NCBI RefSeq assembly: GCF_963662755.1
Contig: NZ_OY759725.1
Span: 248,001 to 312,000 of the forward strand
Source of the DNA: an uncultured Sulfurimonas sp.
GTDB lineage: Bacteria > Campylobacterota > Campylobacteria > Campylobacterales > Sulfurimonadaceae
DNA length: 64,000 nt
Reading direction: 5' to 3'
How positions within the stretch are numbered: position 1 is the first letter of the stretch; each line of letters opens with the position of its first letter. The notes under the pieces are model-generated. The model saw only the letters and a list, made by a program, of their open reading frames with translations. It searched no databases and was not told where the DNA came from. Both the position numbers and the translations under genes were made by a program. This document shows positions 8,519 to 17,275 of this stretch, one piece after another.

Positions 8519-9694
8519 CTAATCTTTTAATGTTAATGGTAGAGTGATTTTAAAAGTAGCTCCATCATTTATATTTTCTACTTCTAAATTACCTTTTAAA
8601 TGTTCACAGATGATTATTTTACATAAATAAAGACCTATTCCTGTACCATTTTTTTGTTTTTTTGTAGAAAAATATGGTTCAAAAACTTTATTTATCGCAT
8701 CTTTAGCAATACCGCCTGCATTATCTGATAAAGTTATATACACATTGTTTTCATCTTTATTACAAGAAATTTTCAAATACTTGTTTTGTATTGCATCTGA
8801 AAATGCTTCTTTTGCATTTGAGATTATATTTATAAGAGCTTGTATAAGTTCATTTTTAAATGTAGTCAATACTAAATCTGGACAACTATTTTTTAAAACC
8901 ATCTTAACATTAACTTTTTCAAACTGTTTTTCCAACAAAGACATACTACTTTTGATAACATCATTTAGGATAAACTCTTCTTCTTGCTTATTATTTTTAA
9001 AAAAGTTTCTAAAATCATCTATAGTCTCTGAGAGATATTTTACTTGTTTATTTATTCCCTCTAAATCTTCTTGTAGAGTATCTTGGTTTAGCTCATCAAG
9101 CAATATATTTAAAGTAACATTATTGGATATCATTCCTATGGTAGTAACAGGTTGTTTCCATTGATGAGCTATCATCTCCATCATTTCACCCATCACAACA
9201 CTTTTTGACCTTACAAGTAGAAGTTTTTCATGCTCAGAGATTTTTTTAACTGACTTTTGAACTTTACTCTCAAGTTCTCTATTAAATTCTTCTAACTCTA
9301 AAACACCCATACAAGCACTTATGGCGAAGTTGATTTTACGTTGAAACTTACTTATAAGCAATGTTAAATACTCTGCATCACTATCTCTATCTTCATAAAC
9401 AAAGTTAAGATAACCCACTTTTAAAGGCAGTATTACAACCAAATAAGCATTTTCTTTATAGGAAAAGCACTCTTTATCTTGAAGTTTTTTTCTATCAAAT
9501 TCAGCTTTATACGCTATACCTATGCTTATAAGTACATTATCATCACTCTCTTTATCTGTGCAGTAACACGCATACATAGCTTTTGTTTGACGATAGTAAG
9601 TAATCATAACTTCAGATATCATACTCTCCAATTCAAAGGAGTTTCCTATAGAGCTTAAACATTCAAATTCTATATTTTTTTCTTTATCATGCAT
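8519..9694 (-). CDS. cytosolic sensor histidine kinase
   Basis: 391 residues without membrane segments. The first 125 residues form an unassigned, possibly GAF-like sensor region containing several cysteines (YACYCTD). A coiled coil follows (about 130-160), then HisKA with IAHQWKQPVTTIG (His177) and HATPase with NIISNAKEAF, SDNAGGIAKD and NGTGIGLYLCKII. The HxWKQP H-box and the STKKQKNGTG loop match those of the neighbouring kinase, so the pair are related. Overlaps the REC-GGDEF-EAL gene by eight bases; AGAG occurs before the ATG. The signal is unknown; the cysteines could sense redox state or metal, which is inference. Confidence 0.87.
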   Translation of the reverse strand: MHDKEKNIEFECLSSIGNSFELESMISEVMITYYRQTKAMYACYCTDKESDDNVLISIGIAYKAEFDRKKLQDKECFSYKENAYLVVILPLKVGYLNFVYEDRDSDAEYLTLLISKFQRKINFAISACMGVLELEEFNRELESKVQKSVKKISEHEKLLLVRSKSVVMGEMMEMIAHQWKQPVTTIGMISNNVTLNILLDELNQDTLQEDLEGINKQVKYLSETIDDFRNFFKNNKQEEEFILNDVIKSSMSLLEKQFEKVNVKMVLKNSCPDLVLTTFKNELIQALINIISNAKEAFSDAIQNKYLKISCNKDENNVYITLSDNAGGIAKDAINKVFEPYFSTKKQKNGTGIGLYLCKIIICEHLKGNLEVENINDGATFKITLPLTLKD

Positions 9695-11369
9695 ATTTAC
9701 TCTCTTGTATATTTTGAGATGGCCGACCTAGATAATAGCCCTGCATAGCATCTACACCCATTTTTAAGAGTTCTAAATACAACTCTTCGCTACTAACAAA
9801 TTCTGCTATAACTTTTATATCAAATTTATGTGCAAATTGAATCATAGACTCAACAAAAGAGTGAATCTTTTCATCTTCTAATATATTTTTGATTATAGAA
9901 CCATCAAGTTTTATAAAATCAGGATTTATACTAAAAATATATGAAAAATTTGAATATCCACTTCCAAAATCATCTATTGCTACCAATATTCCATGTGCTC
10001 TAAATCTTGTTAAAAATTCATCAAAAATATCCATATCATCTATTATTTCACTCTCAACAATTTCAAAAACCAACCTACTTCCCAAATTATTTTCAATAAT
10101 TTTTTTCTCTAATGTATCCAAAAAAGATTGATTTACCATATCTAAATATGAAAAATTTAGTGTAAATACACCTTTTGATGTTATGGCAAAATCTAAAGCT
10201 TTTAAGATAAGTATTCTAGATATTTCATTGTAATAATCATACTCTTTTGCGATTTGCATAAATGAAATAGGCGAAAAATAGATATCTTCTTGTTTAAAAT
10301 TTTTTATCCTCATAAGCACTTCATGCTTGAGTTCACCTGTTTTTGAAACAATAGGCTGAAAAAATGGAACTATTAAATCATTTTCTATACTTGTGTGAAG
10401 CATATTTTTAACTAACAAAATCTCTTTTGCTATTTGTGAATTATCTGGTATATCTTTATGAATTGCATATTTTAAAGCGTATTTTTTTGCATGATCAAGA
10501 GTTTTGTATAGTTGTTCTAAAATATTTCCATCACTATTGGCAATAGCTAGTGTAACAGATACATTTATATTTTTAGCATCTAGTAAGTTTAGTTTTTGAA
10601 TCTTAATCTCTTCTTTTAAACTTATAGCCTCTTCTTCTAGTTCTTGGTCAGTGCTGGTGATTTTATTTTTAAGAAGTACAAACTCATCTCCAGAGATTCT
10701 AAAAGCTGTGTAGTCATATATTTCTGCTTTGTTTTTAAGAATTTTTGCATATTTAAACAAAAACTCATTTCCATGCTCATAAGAATAACCTTCATTTATT
10801 AGATGCAGACCATTTATGTTGATTAAAATAGCAAATTTTTTAGAGTTAGCATCCAGAGTATCTACAAGATGCGTATAATTATAAAGATGTGTAAGAGGAT
10901 CTATAAGTTTTTTATTTAACTTTTCTTTCATTTCTTCATTATAGTTTGTAATTTTTCTATCTACATAAATTTTTCGTACAGTATCGTGTACTAATTTAAA
11001 CATTTTTTTTATGTCTAAAGGTTTTAAAAGATATCCACTTATTCCACACTCTACCAATTTCAAAATTTCTTCAACATTTTTACCAGCAGATATTACTATA
11101 ATAGATTGAGTATTGTTTTTCTCTTTTATAGCATCAACTAAGTTAACACCATTAAGATTTGGCATATTTAAATCTGTAATAACTAAATCATAGTCTTTAC
11201 TGTTGTATTTTGATATTGCTTCTTCACCATCACAAGCGATATCTACAAAATCAAACATTTTGTAAAGTATTTTACTAAATGGTTCTCTAACATTTAATTC
11301 ATCTTCAACATACAAAACACTCATATTGTTAGCAAGTGTACGAATATCTTTTATAGTGTTTAAATCCAA
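9687..11369 (-). CDS. REC-GGDEF-EAL cyclic di-GMP protein
   Basis: 560 residues from a TTG with AAGGA seven bases before it. Receiver at 15-130 (VLYVEDELN, Asp66 in LVITDLNMPNLNG, lysine in YLLKPLD). A GGDEF-like domain at about 150-300 has RISGDEFVLLK, that is SGDEF in place of GGDEF, so cyclase activity is doubtful. The EAL domain at about 325-550 has EVLMR instead of EALLR but keeps the catalytic or metal positions in FTLNFS, EIVESE, AIDDFGSGY, FIKLDG and QGYYLGRP. Phosphodiesterase activity is therefore possible. First gene of the five-gene signalling set, preceded by a palindromic promoter region. Confidence 0.88.
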   Translation of the reverse strand: MDLNTIKDIRTLANNMSVLYVEDELNVREPFSKILYKMFDFVDIACDGEEAISKYNSKDYDLVITDLNMPNLNGVNLVDAIKEKNNTQSIIVISAGKNVEEILKLVECGISGYLLKPLDIKKMFKLVHDTVRKIYVDRKITNYNEEMKEKLNKKLIDPLTHLYNYTHLVDTLDANSKKFAILININGLHLINEGYSYEHGNEFLFKYAKILKNKAEIYDYTAFRISGDEFVLLKNKITSTDQELEEEAISLKEEIKIQKLNLLDAKNINVSVTLAIANSDGNILEQLYKTLDHAKKYALKYAIHKDIPDNSQIAKEILLVKNMLHTSIENDLIVPFFQPIVSKTGELKHEVLMRIKNFKQEDIYFSPISFMQIAKEYDYYNEISRILILKALDFAITSKGVFTLNFSYLDMVNQSFLDTLEKKIIENNLGSRLVFEIVESEIIDDMDIFDEFLTRFRAHGILVAIDDFGSGYSNFSYIFSINPDFIKLDGSIIKNILEDEKIHSFVESMIQFAHKFDIKVIAEFVSSEELYLELLKMGVDAMQGYYLGRPSQNIQESKYA

Positions 11370-11380
11370 ATACTTTTCCT

Positions 11381-11407
11381 TATAGTTACAAACTATAAAA
11401 TTATAGT
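11381..11407 (-). promoter_or_regulatory. promoter with overlapping inverted repeats, signalling operon
   Basis: On the minus strand ACTATAATTTTATAGT (arms of seven, 11392-11407) runs into TATAGTTTGTAACTATA (arms of seven, 11381-11397). TATAAT at 11400-11405 lies inside the first repeat. The start codon of the REC-GGDEF-EAL gene is about 12 bases downstream of the second repeat. The overlap of two perfect inverted repeats with the -10 box suggests an operator, or simply AT-rich symmetry. Confidence 0.5.
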
Positions 11408-11434
11408 AAATTAGTGTCGCAAACTTGTCCCATT

Positions 11435-11545
11435 TTAAAAGCAGACTCTATTTCTTCCTTGTTTTTTTGCTTTATACAACAAAGCATCTACACGCTTTAG
11501 TAGTTCATGTTTAGTTTTATCTTTAAAGTTAAACAAGCCACTCAT
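11435..11545 (-). pseudogene. remnant of a diguanylate cyclase gene (GGDEF C-terminus)
   Basis: A 36-codon frame, beginning one base into the ygiQ stop codon (TAATG). Its second half, ELLKRVDALLYKAKKQGRNRV, is the invariant last helix of GGDEF domains (the ALYxAKxxGRNRV signature). Nothing of the catalytic GGDEF core precedes it; the beginning MSGLFNFKDKTK is not family-like. I read it as the surviving 3' end of a deleted diguanylate cyclase gene. The neighbouring REC-GGDEF-EAL gene is a separate, intact gene. Expression as a micro-protein is possible through coupling to ygiQ but there is no evidence for a function. Confidence 0.7.
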
Positions 11546-13362
11546 TACGATGCAAACCCACTAGAAAAGCAATCTTTCTTAACTACTATACTTTTTTGTT
11601 TTTCTTTTTTCTTTGTATCTTTTTCTACAAATATTTTTTTACGAGTTTTTGGGTCTAACTCAGTGTAATACATAACTGCTGAGTAAGTGCTAGGTGTTGG
11701 AGTAAATACCTGGGCTTGTTCTGGGTTCATCTTAAGCTCATCAGTTGTAAAACGCTTCAACTCATGCATATCTTTTTCTTCACATCCTGGATGTGCCGCT
11801 ATAAGGTAGTAAGTTAAAAATTGTTGTTTTCCTGATTCTTTATTTAACTTATCATACATTTTTTTAAAGTCCACAAGCGTCTCTTTACCAGGTTTTCCCA
11901 TAAGTTCTAAAACGTGTTGCTGCGTATGTTCAGGTGCAACTTTCATTTGACCAGATATATGATGCTCTACCATCTCTTTTAAGTAAGAATAACCATGTTG
12001 TTTATCTGCAGTAATCAAATCATACCTAACGCCAGATGCTACAAACGCCTTTCTAACACCCTCCACTTCTCTAACTTTTCTAAGAAGGTTTATATTTCTT
12101 CCATGATTTACATGCATAACCTTACATAAACGCTCTGCATCCACGCATCTAATGTCATCACAAGTACCTTTTTTAAGTTTTTTACCACACTCATAACCGT
12201 ACATATTTGCAGTTGGACCTCCAACATCACTTATGATGCCTTTGTAATCTTTGTACTTGTTAAACTCTTTTGCTTCTTGAAGTATGTTTTCTTCTGTTCG
12301 AGTACGAATCGTTCTACCTTGATGAACACCAATAGCACAAAAATTACACTCTCCCCAACATCCATGATGAGTCATAATAGAAAACTTTATAGTCTCTAAA
12401 CACTTAACTTTCCCCATCTTTGCATAGTATGGATGCAACTCTCTTGTAAAAGGAAGATTTGAGTTTGCATCCATCTCTTGTTCATCAAGATAATCACACG
12501 GAGGATTTTGAATTAAAAAACGATTATCTACTGGCTGACAAAGTCCTTTTGCACTTATAGGGTCATTGTTATCATAAAATCTATCAAAGAGGTCTATGTA
12601 CTTCTCTTTATCATCCAAACACTCTTGATGAGAAGGCAGTTGGACATACTCATGTTTTGGTTCTTTAGATATATATGAAACACCCCTGATATCACGATAT
12701 TCACTAGAATTTTCTATAGCTTTTGTAAGTTGTTCTAGGGCTATTTCTCCCATTCCATATATAAGAATATCTGCTTTAGAATCAAACAAAATCGGTTTTT
12801 TAAGCTTATTTTGCCAATAGTCATAATGGCTCACTCTTCTAAGAGATGCTTCAATACCTCCAATGACAAGAGGAACAGTATCTTTAAAGTAGCGTCTTAT
12901 AAGATTACAATAAACGCTCAAAGCACGATCAGGTCTTTTATCATTTTTACCACCAGGAGTATAATCATCAGTATTTCTAAACTTTTTTGTAGCTGTGTAG
13001 TTAGAAACCATACTATCAACACTTCCACCACTAACACCCCAGTAAAGTCTAGGTTCTCCAAGTCTTTTGATATCTATATCACTCTTAATATCTGGCTGAC
13101 CTATCATACCAACTCTATATCCAAGCCGCTCAAGCATCCTACCAACCATAGCTACACCAATAAATGGAGAATCTATATATGCATCTCCGCTGACTAAAAT
13201 AACATCACATTGATCCCAGCCAAGTGCATCCATCTCTTCTTTGGTAGTTGGAAGAAAATCTTTTTCGCTAAATGTAACAGTGTTTCTCGATGGTTGTTTA
13301 GTTTTACTTCTTCTACTCAAGCTAATCCAATATTTGAAAATTTTATGTATAATAATACTCAA
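11545..13362 (-). CDS. ygiQ: YgiQ family radical SAM protein
   Basis: 605 residues, typical of YgiQ (UPF0313). The N-terminal B12-binding-like part is recognised by TTKEEMDALGWDQCDVILVS and GDAYIDSPFIGVAMVGRML. The radical SAM cluster motif CWGECNFCAIGVHQGR (CxxxCxxC) lies near residue 340. DVGGPTANMYG and AAHPGC are also family signatures. The family has no assigned reaction; an iron-sulfur and SAM-dependent radical chemistry is implied by the motif. The gene is transcribed divergently from the acyl-CoA ligase gene with only 24 bases between starts, so their promoters must overlap coding sequence or each other. The first 30 residues are basic and poorly conserved, so a slightly later start is possible. 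Confidence 0.9.
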   Translation of the reverse strand: MSIIIHKIFKYWISLSRRSKTKQPSRNTVTFSEKDFLPTTKEEMDALGWDQCDVILVSGDAYIDSPFIGVAMVGRMLERLGYRVGMIGQPDIKSDIDIKRLGEPRLYWGVSGGSVDSMVSNYTATKKFRNTDDYTPGGKNDKRPDRALSVYCNLIRRYFKDTVPLVIGGIEASLRRVSHYDYWQNKLKKPILFDSKADILIYGMGEIALEQLTKAIENSSEYRDIRGVSYISKEPKHEYVQLPSHQECLDDKEKYIDLFDRFYDNNDPISAKGLCQPVDNRFLIQNPPCDYLDEQEMDANSNLPFTRELHPYYAKMGKVKCLETIKFSIMTHHGCWGECNFCAIGVHQGRTIRTRTEENILQEAKEFNKYKDYKGIISDVGGPTANMYGYECGKKLKKGTCDDIRCVDAERLCKVMHVNHGRNINLLRKVREVEGVRKAFVASGVRYDLITADKQHGYSYLKEMVEHHISGQMKVAPEHTQQHVLELMGKPGKETLVDFKKMYDKLNKESGKQQFLTYYLIAAHPGCEEKDMHELKRFTTDELKMNPEQAQVFTPTPSTYSAVMYYTELDPKTRKKIFVEKDTKKKEKQKSIVVKKDCFSSGFAS

Positions 13363-13386
13363 TCAAATTAAAATAAGAGATTAGAG

Positions 13387-15060
13387 ATGAATTACCCCTA
13401 TGATAATTTAGAAAATTTTACCCTTCCAAGACTGCTAGATAGATCCGTAAAACTTTATGCTAATGAGCCGGTTTTAGCCAAAGTGGGTGAAAAACCTATG
13501 ACATACAGTGAGTTTAATCAAAAAGTACAACACTCAGTCTCTTTACTTCAAAAAAGTGGCATCTCTAAAGGCGATAAAGTTGTTCTTTTGAGTGAAAATA
13601 TGCCAAATTGGGGAGTCGCTTATTTTGCTGTAACTTACTTCAATGCTGTTATAGTTCCTGTTCTTCCAGATTTTCATCCATCTGATGTTCATCATATTAT
13701 TAGACATTCAGAGGCAAAAGCTGTTTTTGTATCAGAGAAATTTTTACCTACAATTGAAGATGCAAATGACTTAAATATACAACTTACTATTAACTTAGAA
13801 ACCCTAGAAATCATTGAAGAAATAAGCAATAAAAGTTATCTCTCTCAACTAAAACACAAGATATCAAAATCTTCTAACAAAGTAGTAGAAATAGATGAAG
13901 ATGATCTTGCTGCTATTATCTACACATCGGGAACAACAGGTCACTCAAAAGGTGTAATGCTCTCTCATAAAAACTTAGTTACAAATGCCCTATCTTCATT
14001 TTCAAAAGTTACAATAGTAAAAGATGATGTATTTTTATCTATTCTTCCTCTTGCCCATACTTTAGAGTGTACAGTGGGATTATTGGTTCCAATACTTCAT
14101 GGAAGTAGCGTTTATTATATAGATAAAACACCAACTCCAAGTGTTTTACTAAAAGCTTTTGCAATAGTTAAACCAACAATGATGCTTAGTGTTCCACTTA
14201 TCATAGAAAAAATTTACAAAAATAAAGTTTTATCTAAATTCCACTCTTCTTTTGTGCTAAAAAATCTATATAAAATACCATTTTTTAGAAAATTACTTAA
14301 CAAAGCCGCTGGAAAAAAACTCATAGAAACCTTTGGTGGTAGAGTAAGATTTTTTGGTATAGGTGGAGCCGCTCTCTCTCCTTTTGTAGAGAAGTTTTTG
14401 ATTGAAGCAGAATTTCCATATATTATAGGTTATGGATTAACTGAGTCTGCACCTCTTATTGCAGGTGGTTCTATCTTAGATGGCATCGTAAAGATGAAAT
14501 CAACAGGAACTGCATTTTATGGAGTTACTATCAAGATTAAAGATAAAGATCCAGCAACTGGTGAGGGAGAGATTATAGTCAAATCACCAAGTGTAATGCT
14601 TGGCTACTACAAAGACAAAGAAAAAACTGCCGAAGTTATAGAAGATGGTTGGTTACTAACTGGTGATCTTGGTTACTTGGATGAAGATGGTTTTCTTTTT
14701 ATCAGTGGTCGTAGCAAAAATGTTATCATTGGTTCTGCTGGAGAAAATATCTACCCTGAACAAATAGAAGCTGTAATCAATCAAAACGAAGCAGTTCTTG
14801 ATTCACTTGTTATGGAACAAGACTCAAAGCTTATAGCAAGAGTGCATCTAGATTATGAGATGCTAGATGAGATGTTTAAAGCAAATAAAACCGCAGATGC
14901 AAAGGTAAGAGAAGAGATAGCTAAGTATTTAGAAGAGTTAAGAATTGATGTTAATTCTCAAATATCATCTTTTTGTAGAATGCATAAGTTTGTTGAGCAG
15001 ATTGAACCATTTATCAAAACACCAACGAAGAAAATCAAAAGATATTTATACGCAGAGTAG
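13387..15060 (+). CDS. AMP-dependent acyl-CoA ligase / synthetase
   Basis: 557 residues, ANL superfamily. It adenylates a carboxylic acid, most likely a fatty acid, and transfers it to CoA or another thiol. P-loop IIYTSGTTGHSKGVMLSH near residue 180, the A5 motif YGLTESAPL near 360, and GDLGYLDEDGFLFISGRSKN near 430, the hinge with the catalytic aspartate and the arginine. The C-terminal lysine is in TPTKKIKRYLY. The alternation of features resembles long-chain fatty acid ligases (FadD type). A stand-alone ligase is of interest because the LplT-PlsC fusion at 56.7-58.6 kb lacks such a domain. Ends before a strong hairpin at 15067. Confidence 0.85.
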   Translation: MNYPYDNLENFTLPRLLDRSVKLYANEPVLAKVGEKPMTYSEFNQKVQHSVSLLQKSGISKGDKVVLLSENMPNWGVAYFAVTYFNAVIVPVLPDFHPSDVHHIIRHSEAKAVFVSEKFLPTIEDANDLNIQLTINLETLEIIEEISNKSYLSQLKHKISKSSNKVVEIDEDDLAAIIYTSGTTGHSKGVMLSHKNLVTNALSSFSKVTIVKDDVFLSILPLAHTLECTVGLLVPILHGSSVYYIDKTPTPSVLLKAFAIVKPTMMLSVPLIIEKIYKNKVLSKFHSSFVLKNLYKIPFFRKLLNKAAGKKLIETFGGRVRFFGIGGAALSPFVEKFLIEAEFPYIIGYGLTESAPLIAGGSILDGIVKMKSTGTAFYGVTIKIKDKDPATGEGEIIVKSPSVMLGYYKDKEKTAEVIEDGWLLTGDLGYLDEDGFLFISGRSKNVIIGSAGENIYPEQIEAVINQNEAVLDSLVMEQDSKLIARVHLDYEMLDEMFKANKTADAKVREEIAKYLEELRIDVNSQISSFCRMHKFVEQIEPFIKTPTKKIKRYLYAE

Positions 15061-15066
15061 AGATAG

Positions 15067-15089
15067 TTACCTCTCTAAAAGAGAGGTAA
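15067..15089. terminator. hairpin between convergent genes
   Basis: TTACCTCTCT, a three-base AAA loop, and AGAGAGGTAA make a perfect ten-base-pair stem between the end of the acyl-CoA ligase gene (plus) and the end of ppaC (minus). The T-tracts are poor on both sides, so it may act bidirectionally or as a transcript-end stabiliser. Confidence 0.65.
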
Positions 15090-15097
15090 GAAGTTTA

Positions 15098-16015
15098 TTA
15101 AAATTGTGGCTGTAAAAAAGGAATAACCTGTTTTTTACGGCTAAGAACACCATCAAGCCATACTTGAGAATTTTCAAGCTTGCACTCAAATGCACTCTCA
15201 ATTTTACTTTCATCATCACTAACAACTAGCATCTGAGAGCCTTCTTTCATAATGTCTGTTAAAAGAATGATTACACTATGAAGATTACCCTCTTCTTTTA
15301 ACTTTTTCATATCAGCAAAAATATCATCTTTAAGATTGTCAAAAACACTTAAATCAACTACTTCAAGTTGTCCAACACCAAGTTTTTCATTGCCCATTGC
15401 AAACTCTTTATAATCACGAGTAGTTAACTCACGAGCAGTTGCCCCTTGCACAGCTGATTTAACGATAAACATCTCCATACCAAGAGCTTTATAATCTTCA
15501 ATACCTGCAATTAGAGCTAACTCTTTAACTGCTTTTGTATCTATTTTTGTACATGTTGGAGATTTGAAGATTACTGTGTCACTTAGGATAGCACACATCA
15601 TCATTCCAGCGATATTTTTAGGAATCTCTATACCGTGATAATCATAAGCTTCTTTTATAACAGTGTTAGAACAACCAATAGGTCTAATCCAACACTCTAA
15701 AGGAGTAGAAGTAGTAATATCTCCAAGTTTATGATGATCATAGATGCCAAGAATAGTAGCATCCATAATATCAGCAGGAGCTTGACCTAAGTCCGAAAAA
15801 TCAACTAAGTAAACACTCTCACCTGCATAAGAAGTTTTAAGCTCAGGAACTTCTGCACCAAACTTGTTTAGTATAAACTCTGTCTCAGGAGATATTTCGC
15901 CTTGACGAGTAGCTACACAATCTTCACCAAGTTGGTTTTTAAGATACGCAAGAGAAATAGCTCCAACGATAGAATCAGAATCTGGATTTGTATGTCCAAA
16001 AATATATGTTGACAT
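15098..16015 (-). CDS. ppaC: manganese-dependent inorganic pyrophosphatase (family II)
   Basis: 305 residues, cytosolic enzyme of the DHH superfamily that hydrolyses pyrophosphate. FGHTNPDSDSIVGAI at the N-terminus gives the metal ligands His8, Asp12 and Asp14. VYLVDFSD near residue 70 and IYDHHKLGD near 95 supply further metal and catalytic residues. The C-terminal DHHA2 domain ends with LSRKKQVIPFLQ, where SRKKQ binds the phosphate. Length matches the roughly 310-residue CBS-less form. A TATAAT box lies about 27-32 bases before the ATG and AAAGG seven bases before it. Confidence 0.93.
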   Translation of the reverse strand: MSTYIFGHTNPDSDSIVGAISLAYLKNQLGEDCVATRQGEISPETEFILNKFGAEVPELKTSYAGESVYLVDFSDLGQAPADIMDATILGIYDHHKLGDITTSTPLECWIRPIGCSNTVIKEAYDYHGIEIPKNIAGMMMCAILSDTVIFKSPTCTKIDTKAVKELALIAGIEDYKALGMEMFIVKSAVQGATARELTTRDYKEFAMGNEKLGVGQLEVVDLSVFDNLKDDIFADMKKLKEEGNLHSVIILLTDIMKEGSQMLVVSDDESKIESAFECKLENSQVWLDGVLSRKKQVIPFLQPQF

Positions 16016-16041
16016 TTAATTGACCTTTGAATTTTTTTGTA

Positions 16042-16047
16042 ATTATA
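16042..16047 (-). promoter_or_regulatory. -10 box of ppaC
   Basis: TATAAT (in GAGTATAATTAC on the minus strand), about 27 bases upstream of the ppaC start, in the 54-base gap after the lipoprotein gene. No -35 box is evident. Confidence 0.5.
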
Positions 16048-16069
16048 CTCATAGTTTTTAAAGTAAAAC

Positions 16070-16507
16070 TTAGTTGCTTATCTTATCAACTTGAGCTACT
16101 TTATTTCCATCTTTTATGATTTTAACACGATCACCTACATCAAAATGTTCTTGACCTTTTACAACTACTACAACCATATCACCATTATCTAACTCAACGC
16201 TTAACTCTTCAGCATTTGCTTTTCCTACTTCATTTCCAGCATATCCACCAGCTAAACCACCTCCTAGCATTGCTAAAGTAGTTCCACTTCCTCTACCTAT
16301 AGTAGAACCTAAAACTGTACCTATAATAGCACCTAAAAATTTCCCTGAACCATCATCACTGATAACTACAGGTCTTTGTGAAACTACTCTTCCTATGTCA
16401 TATCTTTTGATTTGATTGTAACTATTTCCATTATACTCTGGACCACTATTTGTAGCACAACCTCCAAGTAAAAAAAGGCTTAAAACTGACGCATAAACTA
16501 TTTTCAT
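16070..16507 (-). CDS. glycine-zipper lipoprotein (SlyB-like)
   Basis: 145 residues. Signal peptide MKIVYASVLSLFLLGGC with a lipobox LLGGC, so the mature protein begins at Cys18 and is probably anchored in the outer membrane. Residues about 55-100 form a glycine-zipper two-TM segment (FLGAIIGTVLGSTIGRG, then LAMLGGGLAGGYAGNEVG). The end (MVVVVVKGQEHFDVGDRVKI) resembles the C-terminal strand region of SlyB/OsmB-type lipoproteins. A structural role in the envelope is inferred from family membership. The start has GGAG seven bases before the ATG. It lies nine bases downstream of the nitroreductase gene and is probably cotranscribed with it. Confidence 0.85.
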   Translation of the reverse strand: MKIVYASVLSLFLLGGCATNSGPEYNGNSYNQIKRYDIGRVVSQRPVVISDDGSGKFLGAIIGTVLGSTIGRGSGTTLAMLGGGLAGGYAGNEVGKANAEELSVELDNGDMVVVVVKGQEHFDVGDRVKIIKDGNKVAQVDKISN

Positions 16508-16516
16508 AACTAACTC

Positions 16517-17146
16517 CTACTTAATATATTCTACGACTTCATCATAACTCAGTCTTAATTGTTTTGATTGCTCATTTATTCTATATCCAAGTGGCAACAT
16601 CATAGAGAGTCTAAACTTAGACTTATCAAGCTCTAAAAGAGCCTCAACTGCATCTTTGTCATAACCCTCTATAGGACAAGAATCAATTCCCTTAACTGCA
16701 GCTGCACTCATCATATTTGCTGCTGCAAATGCAGTCTGTTTTGCTGTCCATGCATAAATGTTTTCATCACTACTTAGAGTATCTTTTAGATGATCCTCAT
16801 ATAACTTAAGATAAAAGTCTAACATATCTTGTGGCATCTCTCGTCTTGCAAATCTCTTTTTTGGGATACCTGATTCTACTTTTACAGACTCTACTCCAGC
16901 CAGAACAATAACTAAATGTGAACAAGAAGTTATCTGAACTTGATCCCAACAAAGTGCTCTTAACTTAGCTTTTAGTTCCTCATTTGTTATAACTAAAAAT
17001 TTCCAAGCTTCCATACCAAAAGATGATGGAGCACGCCTTGCTGCATCTAGTATATGTCCAATATCTTCATCAGATATTTTTTTACTCTCATCAAAGACTT
17101 TACAAGCGTGTCTAAATCCTAATGATTCTTCAAATGTTTTTTCCAT
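16517..17146 (-). CDS. nitroreductase family oxidoreductase
   Basis: 209 residues, the usual size for FMN-dependent nitroreductases that use NAD(P)H on nitro, quinone or similar substrates. RHACKVFDESKKISDEDIGHI near the start and AARRAPSSFGMEAWKFLVI near residue 35-53 are the FMN-phosphate binding elements. IDSCPIEGYD and MLPLGYR near 155-185 match the C-terminal FMN-contacting part. Natural substrate unknown. AGGAT precedes the ATG. Divergent from an HxlR regulator 129 bases away, the arrangement usual for HxlR/YodB-type regulators that respond to quinones or electrophiles. Confidence 0.87.
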   Translation of the reverse strand: MEKTFEESLGFRHACKVFDESKKISDEDIGHILDAARRAPSSFGMEAWKFLVITNEELKAKLRALCWDQVQITSCSHLVIVLAGVESVKVESGIPKKRFARREMPQDMLDFYLKLYEDHLKDTLSSDENIYAWTAKQTAFAAANMMSAAAVKGIDSCPIEGYDKDAVEALLELDKSKFRLSMMLPLGYRINEQSKQLRLSYDEVVEYIK

Positions 17147-17275
17147 AACTTATCCTAGTTCTTATTAGAGTTATAAAAATTATATAGCTTGTGAACTTAA
17201 ATTTCTCTTATGATATTTTAGGTAAGTTATGAGATTAAATTTACTTTGTGATATAATTTCACTAGAAGGAATATT
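17147..17275. promoter_or_regulatory. divergent promoter region, nitroreductase and HxlR genes
   Basis: TATAAT at 17179-17184 on the minus strand serves the nitroreductase gene and TATAAT at 17252-17257 on the plus strand serves the HxlR gene. Between them AAATTTCTCTTAT and TTATGAGATTAAATTT form an imperfect inverted arrangement, a candidate site for the HxlR dimer. The site assignment is inference. Confidence 0.5.
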
